The notes under the pieces were generated by a model. That model did not search any database and was not told the origin of the DNA. It saw only the letters and a program-made list of their open reading frames with translations. A stretch of 44,924 bases of DNA from CAZLAK01 sp964557545 (GTDB lineage Bacteria; Bacillota; Desulfotomaculia; Desulfotomaculales; Pelotomaculaceae): contig CAZLAK010000018.1 in NCBI GenBank assembly GCA_964557545.1, positions 1-44,924 on the forward strand, given 5' to 3'. A program made the position numbers and the translations under genes. Positions within the stretch are counted from its first letter, which is position 1. Each line of letters opens with the position of its first letter. Positions 7,238 through 15,166 of this stretch are shown piece by piece.

Positions 7238-8206
7238 TTACTGGCTTCTTTTTTCGTCTGTGCCGGTTGCGCCGGCCTGCTGTCCTGCTCTCCCCATCCT
7301 GTCTATTTCTGCTTTCACTTTCACCCGGCCGGGCTGGAGGGCAGCTGCGCCTGCCGGCAGAACCAAACCGGTTTCCTTTTCAACCGTGCCGCTGGCGCCC
7401 TGCACGTCAACAGCTTCCGTCTCTACAGAAGTAATACCGGTCAGTGCGTCGGCAGGGCCAAAGACCTGCACCGCGGGCGGGTCAGCTGTAACCCTTTTTA
7501 CCTCCCATCCCAAAGAAGGGGTGCCTTTGGTTTGCGGCATTACCGGCACTGTTTTGGCAGCCAAAGCCCCGGCCGCCCCTACGACCGGCACTGTTATGTG
7601 TACGGCGGCTGGATTAATAGAGAGTTCCTGGCGCCCGGCGCTCACCTGTAAGTCCAGCTCTACATTCCCGGTCGCTCCCTGAATATCCACGGCCGCCGCT
7701 ACCTGGTTCACTTCCTCTAAAGCCTTGGACGGCCCTTTAACAGTAACAAAAGCGGGCCGGCAGACAGGGGCTAAAGCCGTGTAGCCCTGCGCCGGAGAGC
7801 CCTTCAAGCTCACGGCCACGGGGATCTCTTTCTCCGCTATGCGGTCTACGTACAGGGAAACTTCGGCGGGCAGCACCTGGGTCACGCGCAAGCCCGGGGC
7901 GGCGGTAACCTGAACCGGCAGGACAGCCTCCCCTGTCCTGTCTCCCGGCACGTAAACCTCTGCTTTTACATCAGAATGGGAGACTCTGGCTAAAAGGTTT
8001 CTGTCCCCTTCTAACTTCACTTTCACTGTATCCGGCAAATCACCGGAAAACACGTAGCCTTTGGGCGGGCCGCTTACCTCCAGCGGGACCGTCAAAGTCT
8101 TTTCCCGCAGGGGGTTTTGTTCACTGTTCACGTACACCCAGAGGATAAAGGCGAGCAGGAGAGACAAAATCTTGATCCAGTTATCTTGCCAGCTAAAACA
8201 GCCCAC
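7238..8206 (-). CDS. cdaR: YbbR-domain protein, regulator of CdaA
   Basis: Membrane-anchored extracytoplasmic protein with YbbR repeats that in Firmicutes modulates the diadenylate cyclase CdaA. One N-terminal transmembrane helix (about residues 11-26, KILSLLLAFILWVYVN) is followed by the outside portion. Three or four YbbR-type beta repeats can be discerned, with segments such as VKVKLEGDRNLL, VTVKGPSKALEEV and VQVFGPADALTGI. The tail (about 300-322) is polar and low-complexity. The GTG start has a GGGAGGGG site upstream and lies one base after the cdaA stop. glmM, the usual downstream gene, is replaced here by mscS. Confidence 0.9.
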   Translation of the reverse strand: MGCFSWQDNWIKILSLLLAFILWVYVNSEQNPLREKTLTVPLEVSGPPKGYVFSGDLPDTVKVKLEGDRNLLARVSHSDVKAEVYVPGDRTGEAVLPVQVTAAPGLRVTQVLPAEVSLYVDRIAEKEIPVAVSLKGSPAQGYTALAPVCRPAFVTVKGPSKALEEVNQVAAAVDIQGATGNVELDLQVSAGRQELSINPAAVHITVPVVGAAGALAAKTVPVMPQTKGTPSLGWEVKRVTADPPAVQVFGPADALTGITSVETEAVDVQGASGTVEKETGLVLPAGAAALQPGRVKVKAEIDRMGRAGQQAGATGTDEKRSQ

Positions 8207-8207
8207 T

Positions 8208-9041
8208 TCAACCCCTCCCGGCCAAAAGCGATGAAAAGGGCGGGTTTTGGCGCTCCAGCAAAAGCTGGCTTAACCTGTTGCGCAAGTGAACCTCGTCTAC
8301 GTTTCTTTCCAGTTCCCCGTCTACGGCCAAAGATATGCTGCCCGTTTCCTCGGATACGATCACTGCCACCGCGTCCGATTGTTCGGTAATGCCGATCCCT
8401 GCCCGGTGCCTGGTGCCCAGGTCGCCGGGCAAACCGGGATTCTCGCTTAAAGGGAGAAAGCAGGCCGCCGCTGCCACCCGCATACCCCTTAAAATGGCCG
8501 CCCCGTCGTGAAGGGGTGTGCGGGGAATAAAGATATTGACGAGAAATTCAGCTGATACGAGCCCGTCTATCTTTACACCGGTATCGATGTGCTCTTCTAA
8601 ACCGGTCTCCCTCTCCACGACCACAAGTGCGCCAATCTTGTTTTTGGAAAGAACGGCTGCCGCCCGGCAAATGCTGGCCACCACCTGCTTTAGATCAGTT
8701 TCGCCGTGCAGGGAGGGGTGAGCCAAAAGCCCTCCCCGCCCCAGTTTTTCCAAAGCGCGCCTTAGCTCCGGCTGAAAAACCACCGGCAGGGCTACCACCA
8801 GCGCGGTCATCGCCTGGCGCAGGAGCCAGTTGATAGTGTATAAATTGAGCACACTGGTCAGGGCTGTGGCGGCCACCAGCACTACAATACCCTTGATCAG
8901 CTGCACGGCCCTGGTACCTTTAATGAGGAGCAGGAGCCGGTAGATAACAAAAGCCACGATCAGGATGTCAAAGACGCCCGTCAGGTTAAATTTTAAAAGG
9001 GCTTTTAAATAATCCAGCCTGGGGAGCCAGAACTGTTCCAC
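8208..9041 (-). CDS. cdaA: Diadenylate cyclase CdaA (c-di-AMP synthase)
   Basis: Makes cyclic di-AMP from two ATP at the cytoplasmic face of the membrane. Three transmembrane segments lie within residues 20-90, followed by the DAC domain. The catalytic motifs are intact: DGA at 179-181 (TPLHDGAAILRG) and RHR at 211-213 (LGTRHRAG). Length 277 matches CdaA. The GTG start has a GGGGTGGAG site just upstream. It begins 43 bases after the end of cimA on the same strand, and I see no terminator or promoter in that gap, so transcription may read through from the amino acid operon. c-di-AMP is known in Firmicutes to control potassium and osmolyte transport, which fits the neighbourhood. Confidence 0.95.
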   Translation of the reverse strand: MEQFWLPRLDYLKALLKFNLTGVFDILIVAFVIYRLLLLIKGTRAVQLIKGIVVLVAATALTSVLNLYTINWLLRQAMTALVVALPVVFQPELRRALEKLGRGGLLAHPSLHGETDLKQVVASICRAAAVLSKNKIGALVVVERETGLEEHIDTGVKIDGLVSAEFLVNIFIPRTPLHDGAAILRGMRVAAAACFLPLSENPGLPGDLGTRHRAGIGITEQSDAVAVIVSEETGSISLAVDGELERNVDEVHLRNRLSQLLLERQNPPFSSLLAGRG

Positions 9042-9084
9042 TTTTACTCCACCCCGCTGCCCTGCTGCAGCCCGCCGTTTATCT

Positions 9085-10653
9085 TCACTGTTTATCTTTT
9101 AAGAGTCCGTACGATATACTGTCCGCCAGGGCCTGCCAGCTGGCCTCGATGATATTGTGAGAAACACCCACCGTGCCCCATGACTCGCGGCCGTTGCTCG
9201 TTTCAATGTGCACCCGCACCATAGCGCCGGTCCCCTGCTTTTCGTCCAGCACGCGCACTTTGTAGTCGGTGAGGTGCATGGACTTAATACTGGGGTAAAA
9301 CTCCTCCAGGGCTTTGCGCACGGCGTTGTCCAGGGCATTGACCGGACCGTTGCCTTCGGCCGCCGTGTGCACAATCCTGTCCCCTACCCGCATTTTAATG
9401 ATGGCCTCCGAGTACACCGGGCCCTCTTCTTTAATTTCAACCAAAAGCCGCAGCGCTTCTAAGTTAAAGGGGTCCCGGTAGCCGTCGTAGGCCCGGCGCA
9501 AGAGGAGTTCAAACGAGCCCTCCGCCCCTTCAAACTGAAAGCCTTTATTTTCGAGTTCCTTTATTTCGTCAATAATCTTCCTGGCTTCCGGTCCCTTGCC
9601 GTGCACGAGCTGCAAATTTAACTCGTTCAGCTTGTAGAGGAGGTTGGACATGCCGGACAGCTCGGAAACCAGCACGCGCCGCTGGTTGCCCACCCATTCG
9701 GGGTCAATGTGTTCGTAAGTGCGGGAGTCTTTCACCAGGGCGCTGACGTGCACACCGCCCTTGTGGGCAAAGGCGCTTAAGCCCACGTATGGCTGGTGGG
9801 GGTTGGGGCTTAAGTTGGCTACCTCGCTCACATAGTGGGACATTTCTGTCAGGTATTTTAAATTTTCTTTAGGGATAGTCTCCAGCCCGCACTTAAAAGC
9901 GAGGTTGGGTATGACGGAGCAGAGATTGGCGTTGCCGCACCTCTCGCCGTAACCGTTTACCGTGCCTTGAACGTGCACAGCGCCGGCCTGCACGGCGGCC
10001 AGGGTATTGGCCACTGCCATTTCCCCGTCGTTGTGGGCGTGAATGCCCAGCGGGGAAGACACTTCCCCTTTTATCCGCTCCACGATTTCTTTTACTTCCC
10101 AGGGCAGGCTACCGCCGTTGGTGTCGCACAGCACGACGACACCAGCCCCGGCCCCGGCAGCCGCTTTGAGAGTTTCCAGGGCGTAAGACGGGTTGGCTTT
10201 GAAACCGTCAAAGAAGTGCTCGGCGTCGTAAATAACCTCCAGCCCGTGCCTTCTGAGGTAGGCAACGGTATCAGCGATCATGGCAAGGTTTTCTTCCAGT
10301 TCTACGCCCAGCGCCGTCTTTACCTGGAAATCCCAGCTCTTGCCGAATACAGTGGCCACTTCCACGCCCGTCTCCAGTATGGCCTTAAGACTTTTATCGC
10401 CTTCGCAAGTGTTGCCGGCCCGCCTGGTAGAGCCAAAGGCGGCCAATTTGGCATTTTTTAACCGGTGTTTCTTCATGCGCAAAAAAAAGTTTAAGTCCTT
10501 GGGGTTAGAGGCGGGCCAGCCGCCTTCAATATAATGAAACCCCATCCTGTCGAGGTAAAGAGCAATTTTTATTTTGTCCTCGCAGGAAAAAGAAATGCCC
10601 TCGGCCTGGGCCCCGTCGCGCAGTGTGGTATCGTAAATCTGTACAGCAGGCAT
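9085..10653 (-). CDS. cimA: (R)-citramalate synthase
   Basis: Condenses pyruvate and acetyl-CoA to citramalate, the first step of threonine-independent isoleucine synthesis. The N-terminal TIM-barrel has the DTTLRDGAQAEGISFS signature at residues 8-23 and the metal-site HAHNDGEMA. The rest carries the C-terminal regulatory domain of the 2-isopropylmalate synthase family. At 522 residues and with the GAQAEG rather than GEQSPG signature, it belongs to the long citramalate-synthase branch rather than LeuA, which is encoded separately at 13573-15147. It is the last biosynthetic gene of the operon. LeuC, LeuD and LeuB encoded just upstream would carry citramalate on to 2-oxobutanoate. Confidence 0.9.
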   Translation of the reverse strand: MPAVQIYDTTLRDGAQAEGISFSCEDKIKIALYLDRMGFHYIEGGWPASNPKDLNFFLRMKKHRLKNAKLAAFGSTRRAGNTCEGDKSLKAILETGVEVATVFGKSWDFQVKTALGVELEENLAMIADTVAYLRRHGLEVIYDAEHFFDGFKANPSYALETLKAAAGAGAGVVVLCDTNGGSLPWEVKEIVERIKGEVSSPLGIHAHNDGEMAVANTLAAVQAGAVHVQGTVNGYGERCGNANLCSVIPNLAFKCGLETIPKENLKYLTEMSHYVSEVANLSPNPHQPYVGLSAFAHKGGVHVSALVKDSRTYEHIDPEWVGNQRRVLVSELSGMSNLLYKLNELNLQLVHGKGPEARKIIDEIKELENKGFQFEGAEGSFELLLRRAYDGYRDPFNLEALRLLVEIKEEGPVYSEAIIKMRVGDRIVHTAAEGNGPVNALDNAVRKALEEFYPSIKSMHLTDYKVRVLDEKQGTGAMVRVHIETSNGRESWGTVGVSHNIIEASWQALADSISYGLLKDKQ

Positions 10654-10698
10654 TACACAACCACCTCATGAAAATACCTCGTTTTTTTGCCCGTGCAT

Positions 10699-11778
10699 TT
10701 AAACTCCGCTTTCTATCCGCTTTGCCACCAGGTCACCCATTTGCTCAGTTCCCACCAACTCAAACCCTTCTGCCATCATGTCCGCCGTCCGGTAGCCTTC
10801 CGCCAGCAAGCTCGCCACTGCCCGCTCCACGCATTCAGCCGCTTCACCGCAGCCAAAAGAATAGCGCAGCATGAGGGCAGCCGAAATAACGGCCGCTAAA
10901 GGGTTGGCAGTGCCCAGGCCGGCAATGTCCGGAGCTGAGCCGTGCCCCGGCTCGTAAAGGGCCGTGCCTTCGCCCAGGCTGGCCGAGGCCAGCATGCCCA
11001 GCGAGCCGGCCAGCACAGAAGCCAAATCACTTAAGATATCGCCAAACATGTTCTCTGTTACCAGCACATCAAACTGACGCGGGTTTTTGACCAGCTGCAT
11101 AGCACAGTTGTCCACGTACATGTGGTTCAGCTCCACACCGGGGTAATCTTTGGCCACACCCTCCACCACCTCCCGCCAAAAGCGGGAACTCTCCAGCACA
11201 TTGGCCTTATCTACTGAAGTCACCCGGCAGCGCCGTCCCCGGGCCAGCTCAAAGGCCAGCCGGGCAATGCGCTCTATTTCCCCGGTGGTGTACTCTAAGG
11301 TGTCAACCGCCCGCATACCGCCGTCCGCCGGCTCCCGGTATTTTTTGCCAAAATAGAGGCCGCCGGTCAGCTCGCGCACGATCAAAAGGTCCACACCCTT
11401 TACTACATCCTCTTTAACCGGCGAAGAGCTCTCGGTGCCCGCGTAGACTTTTACGGGGCGCAAATTGGCGTAGAGCCTTAGCTCTTTGCGCAAGCGCAAG
11501 AGACACCCCGCCTCCGGCCGCAGGTGCGGCGGCAGGCTGTCCCAGCGCGGCCCGCCTACCGCCCCAAAGAGCACGGCATCGCTCCTCCGGCATAGTTCCA
11601 GTGTTTCTACTGGCAGCGGGTGCCCCGTTTCGTCAAAAGCCGCCCCGCCGGCCAGCCCTTCTACAAACTCAAAACTTAAAGAAAAGCGCCTGCCGGCTGC
11701 TTTGAGCACCTTGAGCGCTTCTTTCGTCACTTCCGGGCCAATGCCGTCTCCGGGCAGCACAGCAACCTTCCAGCTCAC
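10699..11778 (-). CDS. leuB: 3-isopropylmalate dehydrogenase
   Basis: NAD-dependent oxidative decarboxylation of 3-isopropylmalate to 2-oxoisocaproate; probably also acts on 3-methylmalate in the citramalate route. 359 residues. Family motifs are VLPGDGIGPEV at the N-terminus, the substrate-binding arginines around LRLRKELRLYANLRP, and the metal/cofactor region NMFGDILSDLAS with EPGHGSAPDIAG. The GTG start overlaps the leuD stop by four bases (GTGA), indicating translational coupling. cimA follows after 45 bases. Confidence 0.96.
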   Translation of the reverse strand: MSWKVAVLPGDGIGPEVTKEALKVLKAAGRRFSLSFEFVEGLAGGAAFDETGHPLPVETLELCRRSDAVLFGAVGGPRWDSLPPHLRPEAGCLLRLRKELRLYANLRPVKVYAGTESSSPVKEDVVKGVDLLIVRELTGGLYFGKKYREPADGGMRAVDTLEYTTGEIERIARLAFELARGRRCRVTSVDKANVLESSRFWREVVEGVAKDYPGVELNHMYVDNCAMQLVKNPRQFDVLVTENMFGDILSDLASVLAGSLGMLASASLGEGTALYEPGHGSAPDIAGLGTANPLAAVISAALMLRYSFGCGEAAECVERAVASLLAEGYRTADMMAEGFELVGTEQMGDLVAKRIESGV

Positions 11779-12266
11779 TTCGAAAGCCTCCTGGACACGT
11801 AATTGATGAGCCCGCCGGCCTCAATGATCTCCCTCATAAAAGGCGGTACGGGAGCTGACCGGTAGGTCCTGCCCGTGCTGTGATTTTTTATTTCACCCGT
11901 ATTTATGTCCACGGATACCTCATCGCCCTCACTGATTTCTGCTGCGGCCTGCGCCGACTCAAAAATGGGAAGGCCGATATTGAACGCATTGCGGTAAAAA
12001 ATACGGGCGAAAGAGGCGGCTATAACGCACTGCACACCGGCCGCCTTGATGGCCAGGGGAGCGTGCTCCCGCGAGCTGCCGCAGCCAAAATTCTTCCCGG
12101 CGACTATAATATCGCCCGGCCGCACTTTCTGCGGGAAATGGGGGTCGGCGTCCTCCATAACGTGCTGGGCCAGTTCGGCCGGGTCAAAAGTGTTGAGGTA
12201 GCGGGCCGGTATGATGGCGTCGGTATCCACGTCGTCGCCGAATTTCCACACTTTACCTTTAATCAC
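11775..12266 (-). CDS. leuD: 3-isopropylmalate dehydratase small subunit
   Basis: Small (swivel-domain) subunit that partners LeuC to isomerise 2-isopropylmalate, and in this context probably citramalate. At 163 residues it is the short archaeal/clostridial-type LeuD. Recognisable segments are FGDDVDTDAIIPARYLN, GKNFGCGSSREHAP and IVAGKNFG. Its GTG start has a GGGAGGTAGAG site upstream, located at the end of leuC, from which it is separated by one base. The leuB start overlaps its stop. Confidence 0.96.
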   Translation of the reverse strand: MIKGKVWKFGDDVDTDAIIPARYLNTFDPAELAQHVMEDADPHFPQKVRPGDIIVAGKNFGCGSSREHAPLAIKAAGVQCVIAASFARIFYRNAFNIGLPIFESAQAAAEISEGDEVSVDINTGEIKNHSTGRTYRSAPVPPFMREIIEAGGLINYVSRRLSK

Positions 12267-12267
12267 A

Positions 12268-13530
12268 TTACTCTACCTCCCAGGGAGCGGCTATCCTGCC
12301 CATCACGGCGGAAGCCGCCGCCACAGCCGGGCCGGCCAGGTAAACTTCGCTCTCGGGGTGGCCCATCCTGCCCACGAAGTTGCGGTTGGTCGTGGCCACA
12401 CACCGCTCGCCCTGGGCCAGTATGCCCAAGTGCCCCCCGAGGCAGGGGCCGCAGGTAGGGGTGCTTACCGCCGCGCCCGCCCGTATAAAAATCTCAATCA
12501 GCCCCTCATTTAGGGCGTCTAAGTAAACCTGCTGGGTGCCGGGAAAGACCAGAAGACGCACATTTTTGTGCACCTTTTTTCCGGCAAGAACCCGCGCCGC
12601 TTCCCTCAAGTCCTCCAGGCGTCCGTTGGTGCAGGAGCCGATCACCACCTGGTCAATCTCTACGTAACCGGCCTCGCTCACCGGCCGAGAATTCTCCGGC
12701 AGGTGGGGAAAAGCCACCTGCGGCTCAATGCTGGACGCATTGTATTTGTATACTTTTTCGTACTTGGCATCGGGGTCGCTCTGGTACAGGCGGTAGGGGC
12801 GGCGGCATCGACCTTCGGCGTAAGCCACGGTTTTTTCATCGGGAGCTATAATACCGTTTTTGGCTCCCGCCTCCACCGCCATATTGCACATGGTAAACCG
12901 GCCGTCCATAGAAAGCGCCTCTACGGCGGGGCCGGTAAACTCCATAGCCCGGTAAAGGGCGCCGTCTACGCCGATATCGCCGATGGTGTAGAGAATGAGA
13001 TCTTTGCCTCCCACCCAGGGACCGGGCAGCCCCTCGTACTCAAACAAAAGCGATTCCGGCACTTTAAGCCAGGTTTCCCCGGTGGCCATAGCGGCGGCCA
13101 GGTCGGTGCTCCCCACACCCGTCGAAAAAGCGCCCAGGGCACCGTACGTGCAGGTGTGAGAATCGGCCCCTATGACCAGATCACCCGGCCCCACCAGCCC
13201 TGCTTCCGGCAAAAGGCAGTGCTCTATACCCATCCTCCCCACTTCAAAGTAATGGGGCAAACCGTGCTTTTGGGCAAATTCCCTCATCACTTTAACTTGG
13301 CCGGCCGACTTAATGTCTTTGTTGGGCGTGAAGTGGTCCGGCACTAAGGCCACCTTTTCGGGGTCGAATACGCTGTCCGCCCCCAGTTTCTCAAATTCAC
13401 GGATGGCCACGGGCGCAGTAATGTCGTTTCCCAGCACCAGGTCAACCACGGCCGAAATGATTTCACCCGGAACGACCTCCTTTTTACCGGCGTGGGCAGC
13501 CAAAATTTTTTCTGTAATAGTCATCGGCAC
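12268..13530 (-). CDS. leuC: 3-isopropylmalate dehydratase large subunit
   Basis: Aconitase-superfamily [4Fe-4S] subunit, 420 residues, of the short LeuC type paired with the short LeuD. Cluster ligands are the cysteine of GSCTNGR and the two in CGPCLGGH. The GADSHTCTYGALG segment is also diagnostic. The start is GTG at 13530, supported by a GGGGTGA site seven bases upstream; the in-frame ATG two codons later lacks a better-placed site. Gene order leuA-leuC-leuD-leuB is standard. Confidence 0.96.
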   Translation of the reverse strand: MPMTITEKILAAHAGKKEVVPGEIISAVVDLVLGNDITAPVAIREFEKLGADSVFDPEKVALVPDHFTPNKDIKSAGQVKVMREFAQKHGLPHYFEVGRMGIEHCLLPEAGLVGPGDLVIGADSHTCTYGALGAFSTGVGSTDLAAAMATGETWLKVPESLLFEYEGLPGPWVGGKDLILYTIGDIGVDGALYRAMEFTGPAVEALSMDGRFTMCNMAVEAGAKNGIIAPDEKTVAYAEGRCRRPYRLYQSDPDAKYEKVYKYNASSIEPQVAFPHLPENSRPVSEAGYVEIDQVVIGSCTNGRLEDLREAARVLAGKKVHKNVRLLVFPGTQQVYLDALNEGLIEIFIRAGAAVSTPTCGPCLGGHLGILAQGERCVATTNRNFVGRMGHPESEVYLAGPAVAAASAVMGRIAAPWEVE

Positions 13531-13572
13531 GTCTTTATCACCCCGCTTGGATTGTTCAGTGCATTAGCTGCC

Positions 13573-15147
13573 TTAATTTTGGCGGGTGGTCCCTTCCCCG
13601 TTTTCTTGATTTGCTTCTCCGTTAACCCTTGTTTTTAAGTCATCCCAGACCAGCTTGTTGACGGCGTTGACGTAAGCTTTGGCGCTGGCCTCTAGGATAT
13701 CGGTGCTGATTCCCCGCCCCGTGTAAACTTTTTGCCCGTCCGTTGTGATCTTCAAGGTCACATCGCCCAGGGCGTCTTTACCGGCAGTGATAGCACTGAT
13801 ACCCCAGCTGATCATCGTGCAGTTAATTTTGGTGATCTTGTCTATAGCCTTGCAGATGGCGTCTACCGGACCGTTGCCGCAGGCGGCTTCTTCCACGAGC
13901 CTGCCCTCGTACTTAAGCCCGACAGTGGCGGTGGGCACAATGGTGGTGCCGCTGGATATGTGCAGGTACTCGAGCGCGTAGGTATCCGGCACCAGGCGGA
14001 GCTCTTCTTCAACAATAGCCTCTAAATCTTCGTCTGTTATATTCTTTTTCTTGTCGGCCAGCTTCTTAAAGCGCTCAAATGTCCTCTTTATTTCGTCATC
14101 GCTTAAAACATACCCCAGCTCTTCCAGCCGCCGGCGAAAAGCGTGCCGCCCCGAGTGCTTGCCCAGCACCAGACTGCTCTTGGCAATGCCCACCATAGCG
14201 GGGTTCATGATTTCATAGGTCGTCCGCTCTTTTAACACGCCGTCCTGGTGTATGCCGGATTCGTGGGCAAAGGCATTGCTCCCCACCACCGCTTTGTTGG
14301 CCTGCACTTTCATACCAGTGAGCGTGCTGACCAGGCGGCTCGTGCGGTAAATCTCCTCCGTGCGTATGCCGGTAAACAGCCCGAACTGGTCCCGCCGGGT
14401 GTAGAGGGCCATGACAACCTCTTCTAAGGCGGCATTCCCGGCCCGCTCGCCTATGCCGTTAACTGTGCACTCCACCTGGCGCGCCCCACTGGCCACGGCT
14501 GCTAACGAGTTGGCCACGGCCAGACCCAGGTCGTCGTGGCAGTGCACGCTCAAAATAACTTTCTCGATGCCCGGCACCCGCTGCATAATACTCTGGATAA
14601 AAGCGCTCCACTCTGCCGGCACGGCGTAGCCCACCGTGTCGGGGATATTGATCACCGCCGCCCCCGCTTCAATGGCCGCTGCCAGCACCCGGCACAAAAA
14701 ATCCAAATCGGAGCGCGAAGCATCCTCGGCCGAAAACTCGACATCCGAGGTGTAGGAGCGGGCGTGTCTCACGGCTGCCGCCGCCAATTCCAAAACCTCT
14801 TCCCTGGACATCCTCAGCTTGTATTTCATGTGAATATCAGAAGTAGCAATGAAGGTGTGAATGCGGGGCTGCTCGGCATACCTTACAGCTTCCCAGGCCC
14901 GGTCTATATCCTTAAAGTTGGCCCGGGCCAGACCTGCCACCGTCACGCCTTTAACCTCTTTGGCCACAGCGCGCACGGCCTCGAAATCCCCCACCGAAGA
15001 AATGGGGAAACCCGCTTCGATGACGTCCACGCCCAGTTTGGCGAGCTGACGGGCAATCTGCACCTTTTCCCCGATGTTTAAGCTCACACCGGGTGACTGC
15101 TCGCCGTCTCTTAAGGTTGTGTCAAAAATATAAACCCGCTGGCTCAT
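13573..15147 (-). CDS. leuA: 2-isopropylmalate synthase
   Basis: First committed enzyme of leucine synthesis, joining 2-oxoisovalerate and acetyl-CoA. 524 residues. The catalytic barrel has DTTLRDGEQSPGVSLN at residues 9-24 and metal ligands in SVHCHDDLGLAVANS. A linker is followed by the C-terminal LeuA allosteric domain, where leucine feedback acts in this family. Expression probably depends on the T-box leader more than 6 kb upstream, since only short gaps separate the intervening genes apart from one before the ilvB at 18388. cimA encodes a paralogue with the different signature GAQAEG. Confidence 0.96.
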   Translation of the reverse strand: MSQRVYIFDTTLRDGEQSPGVSLNIGEKVQIARQLAKLGVDVIEAGFPISSVGDFEAVRAVAKEVKGVTVAGLARANFKDIDRAWEAVRYAEQPRIHTFIATSDIHMKYKLRMSREEVLELAAAAVRHARSYTSDVEFSAEDASRSDLDFLCRVLAAAIEAGAAVINIPDTVGYAVPAEWSAFIQSIMQRVPGIEKVILSVHCHDDLGLAVANSLAAVASGARQVECTVNGIGERAGNAALEEVVMALYTRRDQFGLFTGIRTEEIYRTSRLVSTLTGMKVQANKAVVGSNAFAHESGIHQDGVLKERTTYEIMNPAMVGIAKSSLVLGKHSGRHAFRRRLEELGYVLSDDEIKRTFERFKKLADKKKNITDEDLEAIVEEELRLVPDTYALEYLHISSGTTIVPTATVGLKYEGRLVEEAACGNGPVDAICKAIDKITKINCTMISWGISAITAGKDALGDVTLKITTDGQKVYTGRGISTDILEASAKAYVNAVNKLVWDDLKTRVNGEANQENGEGTTRQN

Positions 15148-15166
15148 CTTTACCCTCCGTAAAACA

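Noticed and set aside
12568..13347. 259-residue plus-strand open frame antisense to leuC
   Set aside because: leuC is clear on the minus strand; the antisense product is low-information and lacks a start signal.
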